A stretch of 64,000 nucleotides of DNA from NCBI GenBank assembly GCA_014529385.2, contig CM043965.1:14264912-14328911 (forward strand), written 5' to 3'. Below, in pieces: positions 47,676 through 61,329 of the stretch (position 1 is its first letter; the number at the start of each line of letters is the position of its first letter). The notes under the pieces are model-generated. The model worked only from the letters and a program-made list of their open reading frames with translations. It was not told the origin of the DNA and made no database searches. The position numbers and the translations under genes were made by a program. The stretch is from Adiantum capillus-veneris (Eukaryota > Streptophyta > Polypodiopsida > Polypodiales > Pteridaceae).

Positions 47676-48992
47676 CTAGTTGCGTGCTTGGAGCCATTTG
47701 TGGCTCGCACACAGTGTATCGGCAAGTCCCTTGCATTGACACATGCGAGAGACGTGCACAAAAGCCACCATAGTATGGTGTATAACCCCTGCCGATATGG
47801 TGCATGGCCTTTGGGAATTGACATACTCCGCCATTTCTTCATATAAGCCCGCACAATATTGTTGCTTTTGCTCTCCAAAATCCAACTTTTTGAAGACAGT
47901 GGCTTTGAGTTGTAGGTCCCAAAACTTGTCTATATATTTGTGAATGGATTCATACGAGGAGAGCTTCAAGCTTCGCCATTCAGTGAGTACTTTGTCTTTG
48001 GCATCGGTGGCCAAAAACTGCTTCATAATGGAAGCTCTTAAAGCTTTCTATGTTTGTGGAGCTTCACCGTTGGCTGGTAGGCTAGACCACCATTGTCTGG
48101 TGGACTTTTGAAAGTGCATAGCTCCATGGTGTAGCTTAGAGGACTCCGCGAAGCCCTCATCTCCAAACGCCACATCAAACTGTTGGATAAAGGCCAAGAA
48201 TTTGTCTGTAGCACCAAAGGTGCCATCGTAGGTAAGGAAAGAGATGCTCTTCCCTCCCTCTTTGAACTTCTTGAGTTTGGACGACCTTTTCCATGCGGCA
48301 TAGGATTTCCTATGGCCTCTTCTTTTTGATGGTTCAAAGGTTGCACCATCCCTTTCTTCAGAAGGTGAAGAATTTGAGGAAGATGGAGAAGAGGGTGACC
48401 TCTTTCTCGCCTTGATCTTCTTTGTCTTCACCATCACTTTCATAAGAGGAAGAGGATGAAGAAGAGGGTGTCCTCTTTCTCGCCTTTTTCTTCTCTTGGT
48501 TTTTTTCATCCGTCTTTGAAGTAGGGTGTGGAGAAGTATGCGATGGTCTTCTCCATTTTGGAGGTGATGGAGAGCGTTTAGCCTGCTGTCTTCGTGGAGC
48601 CATCTCCACCGAGGTGGTAGGAGACTCACTTCTTTCTTGCTCCTTCGGTGGAGGCTCTTGATTTCTCCTTTGAGAAGGAGATGCGTCATAAAGGAGTTAA
48701 TTTTTGAGCCCTTCGTATGGATCCTCTTCTTCTTCCTGAATCGGGGAGAGGCCTCTTTTGGAAGTCTCGCAAGGAGGCTTCCTAGGTGCTCTCTTGTCAT
48801 GGTGGGGAGCTTGGAGAATCCCATGAGCACAAAGTTGCCGTTGCACTTCACTTTGGAGGGATGGATTGCCCAGACTTGTTGAAGCCTAGAAACAAGATAG
48901 TTAACAAGCGTCAGGGCATCATTAGTAGCTTGCTCATTAGCAAAATCAAAGTTATCAACATTAATTTCACTCTCTTTCCTATTGTCAGCCAT
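47676..48992 (-). pseudogene. LTR-retrotransposon Gag relic 1
   Basis: Starts at the ATG at 48992 (MADNRKESEINVDNFDFANE), about 390 bp inside a primer site. The N-terminal part and a Lys/Arg/Ser-rich middle are followed by a Gag core: FKEGGKSISFLTYDGTF, FIQQFDVAFGDEGF and QWWSSLPANGEAPQT, then a TAG in place of Trp, then IMKQFLATDAKDKVLTEW and KLDFGEQKQQYCAGL. In the Lys/Arg-rich middle (about 48400-48690) another frame looks more natural, implying two compensating frameshifts. No zinc knuckle or Pol follows leftward; the relic ends near 47676. Confidence 0.75.
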
Positions 48993-49380
48993 TCTAACAA
49001 CTTTTAGGTGTACTTTGGCACTTCAAGACCTAGTTGCTACTCCTCTTTACCCCTTTAGAAAAAGCACTCAAGCTACTGTACCCGTGGCTTGAATACCATT
49101 AATTGCAAGGAATAGAAGAGAGGGTCGTTCAACACCAAAACAACACCGCCTCCTGTCAAGCTTCTAATAGCTCAATAGTGGTTTAGTCGTAGGCAAGCCC
49201 CGTAGGACTCCACTATTAAGACCATAGCTCTCGACGGTGATGCCCCGTTAACTGCACAAAGGTAGGCACAGTGCAAGGCTGGAAATTCCCTATTCTACTT
49301 ACTCACATGCAATTAATAATACCAACCATTTATAGCTAGCTTGAGGACCTCCATTCTTGAGCAAGAAAAGAGAAACCTTG
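48993..49380 (-). other. Leader between primer site and Gag relic 1
   Basis: About 390 bases without coding motifs, as expected for the untranslated leader of the minus-strand element. Confidence 0.55.
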
Positions 49381-49394
49381 AGCTCTGATACCAA
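49381..49394 (-). other. Primer binding site next to LTR family E copy 2
   Basis: TTGGTATCAGAGCT on the minus strand abuts the LTR edge TGTAAC (49395). It identifies family E as the LTR of the Gag relic 1 element and fixes its orientation. Confidence 0.88.
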
Positions 49395-50033
49395 TGTAAC
49401 ATTTAATGGCCTAGTAACTTGTGTGTAGCGGAAAATAGCATGAACATAGTGAAAATTTCGTTAGAATAGATTCCTAATGAGAATAACAAGAGTGCTCGGG
49501 TGGAGAGAGCAACAAAAAGCATAACACCTAGTTAGATAGCATGAACAATACTTCAAAAGAGAGAGAAATTAAGCAATTTACAACAGTTGAGGACTGGATT
49601 TGCATGGAGCCGGTCCCCCCTCCAAAAGGCTTTGTATTATGGTTTCTCCCATCAAGAGAGACATTTTACAATACAATCCTTTGTGTTACTTCAATACTCC
49701 CTAGTGCAATGAAGATGGAAACTTCAAGCACTAAGCACAACACTTATCAAACACAACATCAATTCCCTCACGGTCTCAGACCCAAGACCTCACACACCTT
49801 CGAAGATGGTGAGAGCTAGCGGGGTATGAGAGTAGATTGAGAGGAAGAAGGAGTAGTCTTACGAGAAAGATGTACATCTCCTCACATAATCACTCATATT
49901 AGCATAGCTTAGCTTAGTAATTAGCATGGTAGAGGGGATGGGCATGCACTGAATCTTGGCTCTTGGTTGGATTTGCATCACAAAGCATCCAAATTTCATA
50001 ATCTTTGAACTTTGGACACAACCTTTGGATCCC
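49395..50033 (-). repeat. LTR family E, copy 2 (internally deleted)
   Basis: Matches copy 1 for about 590 bp, to GCATCACAAAGC at about 49986, then jumps to copy-1 sequence starting about 44403 (CATCCAAATTTC). The breakpoints share CACAAAGC. A second jump follows at ACAACCTTTG / GGATCCCTA. About 0.7-0.9 kb is missing relative to copy 1. Confidence 0.82.
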
Positions 50034-50239
50034 TACTGTGGCCGGTCTGCCAGCTTAACCAATATTCTAGCTTTTTCTCCCCTGGCACTTCCCCATATTA
50101 AATGATCTGTTTAACATGAGAAAATTGTTTAGGAGAATTAGATATTGATTATTATGACACACTTCCTAGGTGCTTCTCTATGCAAAAGCAGAGTAGACCA
50201 CAATGTCTAGGCATTTCCTTTCAAGTAAGATGCCTCACT

Positions 50240-51071
50240 TTGTACCTTGGAGCATTCTAAGAAACAACCTCCAAAAAGGCGATGTCAAACTGCTGTATGT
50301 ATTCAAGAGCTTGTTGGGTATCTTGATAGCCTAAGAACGTGTCAAACTAGACTGCTTGACCCGCATCCTTGAACTCCTTGGTCTTATTGTTCTTTTTCTC
50401 ATTATTTGAACTATCAAAAGAGGATGATGTCTCCTCCTCTGAGTTGCTAGATGGATTCTTGTGCCTTCGAGACTTTTTTGAGAATTTGATTTTCTTACTT
50501 TTCTGGCGTTTTCTTAGCTTCCTCTTCATTTTCTCATCCTCACTAGAGGAAGATGAAGAAAGACTTGGGTCCTCCTCAAAAGGAACATACTTCTTGGACC
50601 ATCTTACCACCCCTCAAAAGTCGATTTTTGACCCAAATTATCAGGGAAATCTGTTGATTCCCTCTTCTTCCAAGAGTGATTTAAGCCTTTTATCAATTCA
50701 TTTTGTCTTCTTTCAAGAGCTTTGTCAAACTCTTTCTGCAAGTACAATTTCTTCTTTTCTGCACTCAGCTTCGCTTTTTGCTTCATTGCCAATTTTAGAG
50801 GAGAATCAACGGCCTCTCACCATCTACAGTGAATCTCCTCAAGCCAATTATTTAGGTGCTTCACATATTTCCAGTCCTTGGAGTACTTGATCAATCTTTT
50901 GATGCATGTGTCAACTATAGTTGATGTTTGTACTCCGCTCTCTCGCAATTCACTACCAATAATTTTCCAAACTCTCCCAAACCGCTCAAAAAATTCACTA
51001 AAATCTTCATTGGGTTCCTCCGTTTTGTTGGGATTTAGCTTTTCTTCGTCTCCTTGTAGTCTAATCGTCAC
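50240..51071 (-). pseudogene. LTR-retrotransposon Gag relic 2
   Basis: Minus-strand pieces in order: 51071-50817 (Glu/Lys-rich, PNEDFSEFFERFGRVWKII), 50792-50604 (coiled-coil-like, KQKAKLSAEKKKLYLQKEFD), 50610-50347 (Ser/Lys/Arg-rich, SSSSSSEDEKMKRKLRKRQK) and on to about 50240 with EYIQQFDIAF after a stop. The KEFKDAG...TFLG...YIQQFDIAF segment parallels KKFKEGG...TFGA...FIQQFDVAF of Gag relic 1, so the two belong to related elements. Stops and frame changes break it in at least three places. Confidence 0.7.
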
Positions 51072-51155
51072 AGGGTGCCATCTCTGTCAAATTCTCTACC
51101 AGAATCCTGTGTGTTGTAGAAAGTATTGGATCCTCCATAGAAGAAGAATCATTTT

Positions 51156-51170
51156 GAGCTTTGATACCAA
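51156..51170 (-). other. Primer binding site of the Gag relic 2 element
   Basis: TTGGTATCAAAGCTC on the minus strand, directly against the LTR edge at 51171. It has the same A in place of G as the primer site at 6887. Confidence 0.85.
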
Positions 51171-51715
<545 letters not shown>

Positions 51716-52129
51716 CAATTTACAAAAATGAGCTCTCGCCTTCAAGGTTTTGATAATTAGGGTTTAGGCCCCTTGATCGGTGCTCCATAAGTTTTTTGAG
51801 TCGGTAGGTTAGGGTTTAAAAATAGTAACTCATTTTAGGTTCGTTAGTCACAATTTTTTTAGTTCTTATGGGTTAGAGTTTTTGACTCTAACTCTTTGTC
51901 CTCTCCGCAAGTCCTTTAGGTTGGTGATGACATGTCATCACTTTGTGATAAGAGTAGTATGGGCGTGTTGCATAATGTAAAGAAGTGGACTGATGAACAA
52001 CCATGGAAGTGAATACATGCCAATGGGAGGGCATGGCCAACATGGATGGCTCATGTGCATAATCACTACTTGTAAAGGAGCAACAAAATGCAACCCAAAA
52101 AGTGGGTAAGTTCAAGAAAGGAAAAAGCA
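51716..52129. other. Spacer with short repeat
   Basis: The phrase GATA(A)GAGTAGTATGGG-GTG-T-CATAATGTAAAGA (about 51948-51983) recurs at about 52566-52601, on the other side of the PPR relic. No gene. Confidence 0.5.
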
Positions 52130-52480
52130 AAAATGTGGTTGCACCTTGAAGGCATGTGCCATCACGCAAGAGAATGACACAGGTGAGAGAATTCATGAGT
52201 TGCTAGTCAGGGTTTGTTGCAAAAACATGTCTTTCTTAGCGGTGCTTTGGTCATGTATGCCAATGTGATGTCCTTAGGGAAGCATGGAAAGTTGTGGATG
52301 AGCTTCTTGTCTAGGATGTTGTCTCATGGAGTGTGTTGATTGCCTGATATGTGGCAAGGAATCATTGGAATCTTTTCAACAAATGCAAAGTAAAGACTCT
52401 TTCTCAAATGCAATTACATATGCATGCATCTTGAAGGCTTGTGACATTGCACAACCTATTGACTTGGGCAAGAGAATTAG
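52130..52480 (+). pseudogene. PPR-protein pseudogene fragment
   Basis: Plus-strand pieces in shifting frames match successive parts of PLS-type PPR motifs: TLKACAITQENDTGERIHEL (about 52140-52205), a LVMYAN-like block (about 52250), a VVSWSVLIA-like block (about 52315-52345), then QQMQSKDSFSNAITYACILK and ACDIAQPIDLGKRI (about 52377-52475). At least three frame changes and a stop are needed to follow it. It is unrelated in detail to the intact PPR gene at 26-28 kb. Confidence 0.75.
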
Positions 52481-52529
52481 GATGAGAGATCTACCGCCTT
52501 GCATCTCAATAGGTTAATGATGAAATTTG

Positions 52530-53090
52530 AGAATGCTAATGTAGTGAACTTGCAAAATGTCCATGATAGTAGTATGGGAGTGCTACATAATGTAAAGAGG
52601 GCATCACAACTAGTGACTTGAGTAATGCATAGCGTAGAGGGAAGCTATGGCGACAACAACACGCAACAATGAGGAGGTAGAGAAGGTTGAATAAGAGCAT
52701 TGATGGGGGAGAAAGGATGAGGCATGAAGCAAATGTGATGGCAAGTCCACACACAAATGCAGATGGGGGATTAATGCAGATGCCATCATTTTTGAATACT
52801 TGAAGGCACCGAATCTCTTCTCATCCATTGTAGATCCAAAAGAAAATTGTCCCCTCCTATATTGGAGGAGAAATAGATGTGACCCTTCAATGTTGGAGGA
52901 GAAACATATTGTAACCCTTCAACAATGAAGGAGAGAAAATATATATAGGGGAAGGGCACATTCCCTACGCTCTATAATAGTTGGGTGAGGATGGTGCCAC
53001 CCCCTTGCCATACAAATGTATGGTGTTTCTTATTTTTTGCAGGCATGACATGCAAGCACATAATGCATCCATCATGATCTTTTGAACCAT
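52530..53090. repeat. Dispersed repeat F, copy 1
   Basis: Partner at about 62430-62720, with a shorter copy at 63160-63240. Shared strings: GTGACCCTTCAA, GGAGAA(A/G)CATATTGT, GGGGAAGGGC-C-TTCCCTACG and CATACA-ATGTATGGT. No coding potential. Confidence 0.65.
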
Positions 53091-54507
<1,417 letters not shown>

Positions 54508-54840
54508 GAGAACTGTGCTCAATGTGTTGAGTCGGTCCCTCTACTTAACCACATTCAGTTATACGCTTCCACCATGCTGCAACTCTGTGTTGTCATTGCA
54601 TTGACGTCGAAAGTTCCTCCAATTCCTTCTGCTTTGTTTAGGATCTCCCCACACTTCTCCAACCACTAGTGCATGTCTTTGCACCTAGACCTTGATCAAC
54701 TTACACCCCTGAGCCCAACTCATGGACTGCCATGAATGAAGTCCAACAGGTAGTACCTATGTCGCCTTCGTACATATTTTCACCTTTGATAATGCTCTAC
54801 AACTCTCATCCCCACTGTCTTCCACGTTCTAGGGTCTCCT

Positions 54841-54954
54841 CATGAGGAGTTGCCTTTGTTTGCCAGGCAACCCTCGCCTAGTGCCACCATTAACATCAAT
54901 GAGGAGTTGCCTTTGTTTGCTAGGCAACCCTCGCTTGATGCCACCATCAATGCA
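54841..54954. repeat. 57-bp tandem duplication with hairpin
   Basis: Two copies starting ATGAGGAGTTGCCTTTG (54841 and 54898). Each contains the inverted repeat GTTGCCT...AGGCAAC. Confidence 0.85.
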
Positions 54955-55331
54955 CTACACAAAAGCTGTCAATTGCTTGATGTCACTTTGCTGCCTTCTG
55001 TGTTATGTGGTCCATGAGCCCCATCCCACGCTCGGCCCACTAATAGCTATCCATTCTCTATAGGTATTGCCATACCTGCAATGTTCCATGTCTTCCAATT
55101 TCACCAACACTTTCCCTCCATGGCCACCTACCCGATCTCCCTTTCCACTACGTAGTACTGGAGCCTTGGGCTAACCAATTTTCTGCCTTCCAGTTTTGCT
55201 GATCAACTTGCATTGTAGTCCACTGCCTCCCCTCCCTCCTTCAAGTACAATCCCTCCTACCATTCTTTCAAGAAACATCTACAACTTTGAAGCTCTAGGA
55301 TGTGTGAGTGTGTGTAACAGACTCTCTTTCT

Positions 55332-55332
<1 letters not shown>

Positions 55333-55419
<87 letters not shown>
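55333..55419. repeat. C40-(TC)12-(AC)11 compound microsatellite
   Basis: Forty consecutive C, then TC, then AC units. A homopolymer this long is prone to sequencing error, so the length is uncertain. Confidence 0.9.
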
Positions 55420-57429
55420 TTGCAACTTAATCCTTATATGAATATCCTATTTTAAGATGGTTCGAGTTCATATATTTCCTTATTTTCTTACATCAGGGCA
55501 TAACAACTCCAAAAAAAGTGTCATAATAAAGTTAGCATTGATTATTGTAATGTATCTCTCTGTCTCTCTTTGTATCTCTCCTCTATTATTTGCCTAAAAC
55601 TGCAACATTATTGGAACCTTGTTTGTAAAGTGCTTTCAAATTCTTTTATGAGATCTAATATCAATTATAAGAATTGAATATATGTGTGACTGACAAAGTA
55701 ATGCATTGTGAAAACCTTTATATTTATATGTCTAAGTGGCCATTATTTCAAAGATTAATCATTGACGTAGTCGAGGATGATTCTACATCAAGCTGTTGAT
55801 TCTAGGCATGGATTTATTGGAAGATGTGAACACAGTTTCTGTGTTTCTTAAATATTGTGTTTGGCACAACATAATAATCAAGTCTTCACACAATTATTAA
55901 AAACTTCATGTCTCTCCAACTATCTAGCATCCCAACCTTGGGGTATTCACCAAGGATTATCACAAGGTGTCACGTGAGGATGTAATAGGTGTTTTGTAAG
56001 TCAAGAAAGGTCGATTTTACAAAGGAGAGTCCCGCTTTGTGCATGCAGGTGACATTTTCCTAGTACTACTAGTGAATCTCTCGGGTCTAGCATGCCCATA
56101 CCAAGTGAGCACCAAGTGTTGGTTGCTTAAGTTGTATGCCTCTCCATTTTATCATTGCTATGTTTGAAAGCTTAAATGTACTATTTAGAATTATACTTAT
56201 GCCAAAAAGTATCAATGTAATGCCCTTTAAATGAGAGCAACACTATACTATTGGCCATATAATGCTTGGAGTTCTCAATGTAGGAAGTTTCAACATTGAA
56301 TTGACACTTGGGTGGGGATGTTTAGATCATACCATTCAGGTAGGACATGAACATATTATTTGAATGCATCTTTTTGGGGTCTTCTACCAAAGTCCTGGTA
56401 GAAGATCTATCCTTACCTTTTAGTCACCCATACCTTTTGATATCTCTCTTCTTTTCATTAGTTCAAGACCCACACCACATCACTTATGGAAAGGCTAATT
56501 TAATTCATAATTATAAGCAAAACCTTAATCTTTACCTCTTGATCTCTCTACACAGGACCTTTTGCTTTAGCAATCATAATTTTATTGAAACATAGAAGAT
56601 GCTTGCAAATGTATCAGGGCGGGATACCCGAGTTTACAAAAATACTTGAGTTTACTTTTGTGACAACCTCTATGACACCCACTTAATGTTGGGGCCCTAA
56701 AATGATGGGATCCTTCGTGCCATCTCCCATGATCGTGTTAGATATAGTTGAGGAGGGCTCTTGGATAAATTTAGTTTGGAAGCAGCAATGATGCAACTCG
56801 TCTTTCGAGCATTGGATACAAGTCAAAAAATCATATGTTGGCATGCTAACTGATGGATGAATTAGGCAAAGGGGGCAAGGCCAACAATTACGTTTCAGCA
56901 CGAGGGACTCTTTCCAACAAAGTGGCCTACTCTTCCCATGGTGTTGTCTTTTGGAGTACTCACTGGCTGCATGATTTCAGGATATGTTAAACAGAAAGCA
57001 AGGTCAAGAAGCTCTCCTATGAGCTAATAGCTGGAGAAAGAGGGAGCCAATCAACAAGAGCCGATAGGTCACTGTAGAAAAAAACAAGGGTCCAATGTAT
57101 TTTAAGTGGCTTAAATTGTAAAATACCGGTTAGATTTTGAGCTTTCCTTTTTGAAAATTGAAAAATTTACACAAGTTTTAGTGTAATTATCGAAAAAAGC
57201 TTCAAATTTTGACTTTAAAACCGGAAGAAGTTCATTTTTACTTGGTGAGCCCAAGGCACTTTTTTAAATTAAGACCATCGTATTAAGGCACGTGGATTTA
57301 TCTTGTGCGACCTCAATTTGAGTTGCGCAGCGTAGCCTTTTTCAGCCATTGCCCTCAACTCAAATCGATTTACGCCCTCTTTTTAATCAACACTAAAAAG
57401 CAGCACAATAGAAGCTTGCTTCCAGAGTT
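55420..57429. other. Spacer; faint PPR-like trace only
   Basis: No supported gene. Near 56930-57030 plus-strand frames give GVVFWS and VLTGCMISGYVKQK next to each other in different phases, which could be a PPR core, but the evidence is thin. Confidence 0.35.
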
Positions 57430-58260
57430 GGAAGCCAACACCGGCTGCTCTGAAATTTGTTAGCATTGGCTGGTCATCTTCAACCTCACCCACCATGAAA
57501 TAACCGGAAATCCAAAGGCAATCATCTAGTAAGCAAAAAAATGTGGCGATGACACTGAGGCAAAGTGGACCGGAGGATGAGACTCTACGTATGAGCTCCC
57601 AATAATACCATGCTCCCAATAACACCGGCTGCTCTGAAGTTTGTTAGCATTGGGTGGCCATGTGCAGGAAATGACCAACAATAATTTGGAGGCAATCATC
57701 CAACAAGCAACAATGATGGTGAGGAGGACCTCAGAGGTAGATAGGAGCAACACTCTGGCTACGATAAGAGGGGAGGAGAATGGGAGAAGCTTGCGAGCAA
57801 TGAGGATGTGGGAGCTGCAGGACTCGGAGTATGATCAGAAGAGGAGAGGATCGACATGGGAGGAATATTTGGTGAGCGACGAGGACGTCGTGGGTGATCT
57901 GCTGAGCAGGAACTCTAAGTATGATAAAAGGGGAGAAGCATGACATGATCGGTTGGTGAGCATGAAACAATTTCGCGAGCAATGAGGACGTGGGAGCAGG
58001 ACTCCAAGTATGATCATAAGAGGGGATGATCAGCATGGGAGGATCAATTGGTGAGTGATGAGGTCATTATGGTGCAATCTGATGAGCAGAAACTCCGCGT
58101 ATGATAAAAGGGGAGAAGCCTGATCGATCACTGGATCGACTGGGGAGCATAGGAGAAGTTTGCGAGCAATGAGGATGTGGGAGCGGGACTCCAAGTATGA
58201 TCATAAGAGGGGAGGATTAGCATGGGAGGATCAATCGGTGATTGATGAGTGTGAGCGAGG
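57430..58260. repeat. ~185-bp tandem array, coding-like on the plus strand
   Basis: GCGAGCAATGAGGA-GTGGGAG starts at 57793, 57975 and 58162 (periods 182 and 187). The same period separates an earlier pair: CACCGGCTGCTCTGAA at about 57438 and 57622. Plus-strand open frames 57641-57943 and 58160-58300 contain RAMRMWE, S-KYD-KRG and SWEE/DQ-type repeats. The middle copy is frameshifted. Not recognised as a known protein. Confidence 0.7.
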
Positions 58261-58318
58261 CAAGGCACCCAATGCCTGCCTCCTAGTACCTGCTCTTCAG
58301 GTAAGTCTCTGGCCATTC

Positions 58319-58320
<2 letters not shown>

Positions 58321-58350
<30 letters not shown>
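58321..58350. repeat. (GA)15 microsatellite
   Basis: Short GA array directly after the 185-bp array. Confidence 0.95.
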
Positions 58351-58353
<3 letters not shown>

Positions 58354-59369
58354 AACCGTTCTTGTCAACCAACAGAAAACGGGGGCGTATGTGATGAAAG
58401 GGCACGAGGCCTACTCAGAAAATTCCATTGCCATGCTAACTCACTTTTGGTTATATAGTTCAGAATCCCCGGCTATCATGAGCCCTTGTTTTTTGCCTTG
58501 CCTCTCATGCATGCCTTGCTCTCCCGGTGCCAGACCTCCCAGGCTCGGGCAAATGAGGGAGTACATGGGAGCATTCAGTCCATGACATAGATTCCGATAC
58601 TCTAAGAGCCATTCTCCACGAGGCGGCCTGCTAAAGTCCGTTCACTTCTAAGCCTCCTGTCACACACATTGCATCCTCGCCATCCTCTCTTATACACACC
58701 CTTTTGTGCTAACTATATGTGCTTGGTGGGTGTTGCTATAAAAAATCTATAGAATATAATGAGACATACGCAGATTGATATTATGCATCTAGCACTGAAG
58801 TAAACAAGTACAAAGTTTTCCCGATCCACATTTGCAATAGTCATAAGCAAACTAGATGTGGTGTCTTCCTCTATGGGGACATCGAACTCAACACGCCTGT
58901 TATCATGCGACCTTGCATAGGGAAAGCAATAGGCGAACACATTGTTTTGCCGATGCAAGTTCGCAACATGGAGTTCTCTTTCCAAGATTCAAGTATCACT
59001 CGCTCCCATGAACATAACCTTGCGATTGGAAAGACTCCTAGATTCCTTGAGGGCAGACCCTACATATGATAATATGCTACTACATGGCTGACGAGTTGCA
59101 TAATTGAGGAGAATCCATGCTTGGTCTACAAGGAGAGGGCGCACTACAAATAGGAAATTGGCTACAACACAAGGAAGGAGAAAGAGTTGATGGCCGAGCA
59201 GAGAGAGATAGTGCAATTTTAACAAGGGAAAATCTATAAAAAATCACCCATAACTCTTTATGTAGCGAACCTTCGACATATAATCTAAAATTAGATCTGC
59301 TTCTCTTTAAGCTTAATCAAAATGTCACATCTTCTGTATTTGTCTTAATGGGTGTTTTGTGTTTGGCAG
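58351..59369. other. Spacer; no gene seen
   Basis: Short, unrelated open frames on both strands; no repeat partner noted. Confidence 0.5.
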
Positions 59370-59736
59370 GGAAGACATATATTCACAACACTGGATGTTT
59401 CAATTGCACAAGCACGACTCTATCTCGACAATGCTACAAGGTTTGTTATTTATATCCAACACCCTATGATCATGCGTTTGCTTGCTGCAACTCACAAACG
59501 CTACAGGGCGGCACACGACTTTTGTTTCTTATGATTTTTGGAGAGACCACAGTGCCAACTCTCCACCATACTTTTGGCACCTATGCATGACGTGCAGTGT
59601 TATACTTTGTAGTTTCAGTTTGTTACGTTTCATTGCAAGACAATATGTTTAACTATTCACATTGCTTTTTTATAGCTGGACTCAAACATTGTCCACCAGC
59701 TTGCACAATTGGGTGACATTCGTACACGATTATCAG
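59370..59736 (+). other. Possible two-exon gene fragment with splice signals
   Basis: TTTGTGTTTGGCAG precedes 59370. The stretch 59370-59440 (IFTTLDVSIAQARLYLDNAT) ends at CAAG/GTTTGT. A second acceptor, TTGCTTTTTTATAG, precedes 59676-59736, which ends at ATCAG/GTCAGT. Joined at these sites the frame stays open across the junction. Family not recognised; chance matches to splice consensus are common, so confidence is low. Confidence 0.3.
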
Positions 59737-59740
59737 GTCA

Positions 59741-60323
59741 GTAGTGTAGTTTAATTTTATACTTTGTTTATACTTTCTGTATGTTTGAGTTTGTCAAAGC
59801 TTCCTTAAGTTTAGTTTAGCGATATGTTTTCCTCACGAGTGCATGCTCAATTTTGATCATCATATTTATATATCAAATAGACATGCATTTCTTTTCTCAC
59901 AGTTTGGCAATTCAACTTATATATTGAAATAAAGGAAAATTGACTACGCTTGATTGAGAATAAGATGGGTGTCTCAAAGATGTTTCCACAATTTAGAGAC
60001 TAAATGGTCGATATTACTAGGTTAAATAGTGCAATCTGCAAACATTTACCAAAATGGGTTAAGTTGCAACCCTTTTGCTCAATTCAATTACCCTCTTTAG
60101 TAGCCCTTTGTCATATATGGAGCACTATGGGACACAACTTGCTTCTTCCCAATGCTCATCAAGTCCCAAGCTAAGATTTTATTGGTGCCTATCAATTGGT
60201 TCTACTCATTTTCTCATGTCACCACAACAAAACCCAAGGCAACAGCAATCACAACCAACTAACCAAGTAACTAGTTGCCTTCCAAAATCTATTAAATAAC
60301 CATCTGCACTCCAAAATTTATTA
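59741..60323. other. Spacer; no gene seen
   Basis: AT-rich with short open frames. It ends at the TGTAATG edge of LTR family E copy 3; no primer site is present there. Confidence 0.5.
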
Positions 60324-61245
60324 TGTAATGTTTAATGGCCTAGTAACTTGTGTGTAGAGGAATATAGCATGAACATAGTGAGCATTTCATTAGAATAGAT
60401 TTCTAATGAGAATAACAAGAGTGCTTGGGTGGAGATCGAGAGCAACAAAAAGTATAACACCTAGTTAGATAGCATGAACAAACACTTCAAAAGAGACAGA
60501 AATTAAGCAATTGACAACAGTTGAGGACTGTATTTGCATGGAGCCGGTCCCCCCTCCAAAAGGCTTTGTATTATGGTTTCTTCCATCAAGAGAGACATTT
60601 TACAATACAATTCTTTGTGTTCCTTCAATACTAGCTAGTGCAATGAAGATGGAAACTTCAAGCACTAAGCAAAACACTTATCAAACACAACATCAATTCC
60701 CTCACGGTCTCATACCCAAGACCTCACACACCTTCAAAGATGGTGAGAGCTAGCGGGGTATGAGAGTAGATTGAGAGGAAGGAGTAGCCTTACGAGAAAG
60801 ATGTACATCTTCTCACATAATCACTCATACTAGCATAGCTTAGCTTAGTAATTAGCATGGTAGAGGAGACGAGCATGCATTGAAGCTTGGCTGTTGGTTG
60901 GATTTGCATCACAAAGCCAAGAGTTGTTGGTGTAGGCCTCCCTTCTCACAAGCTTGGAGTAGGTGGTAAGCTTTCCATTAAAGCTTGAGAAGGGAGAGAG
61001 AGTCTTCTTACTCTACACATGAGATTGTGGAGTGTGTGTGGATAATTGCCTTTGAAAAATCAGCCCTCTCTCTCTCTCTTGGTCGACCCCTCTTGCTAGC
61101 ACCTCATTGGACCTCCCCAAGCTTAGCCAATAGGATTTCAGGAGCATAAGTGATAACCTTCTGACATGTGGCTCAATTGTCTCATAGCTAGACCTGCAAG
61201 CAAAAGATTGCCAATCATGACGCAACATACACCTGCAAAGCGGGC
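60324..61245 (-). repeat. LTR family E, copy 3
   Basis: Starts TGTAATGTTTAATGGCC and follows copy 1 to about 61190 with small indels, then a shortened end (CAACATACACCTGCAAAGCGGGCA). No tRNA primer site on the left and no internal region, so it is a solo or truncated LTR. No matching flanking duplication was found. Confidence 0.75.
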
Positions 61246-61329
61246 ACTATGATTTAACAGCAAGGCGGTATGAACTCTAGGTTAATTATCAAGGATTTAG
61301 CAATATAGGACCATGATAGAGAGGATGAA

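Noticed and set aside
50369-50890. 173-codon plus-strand open frame
   Set aside because: It is the antisense shadow of Gag relic 2 on the minus strand.
56915-57050. Second PPR pseudogene
   Set aside because: Only two short phrases in different frames resemble PPR cores; too weak to annotate.
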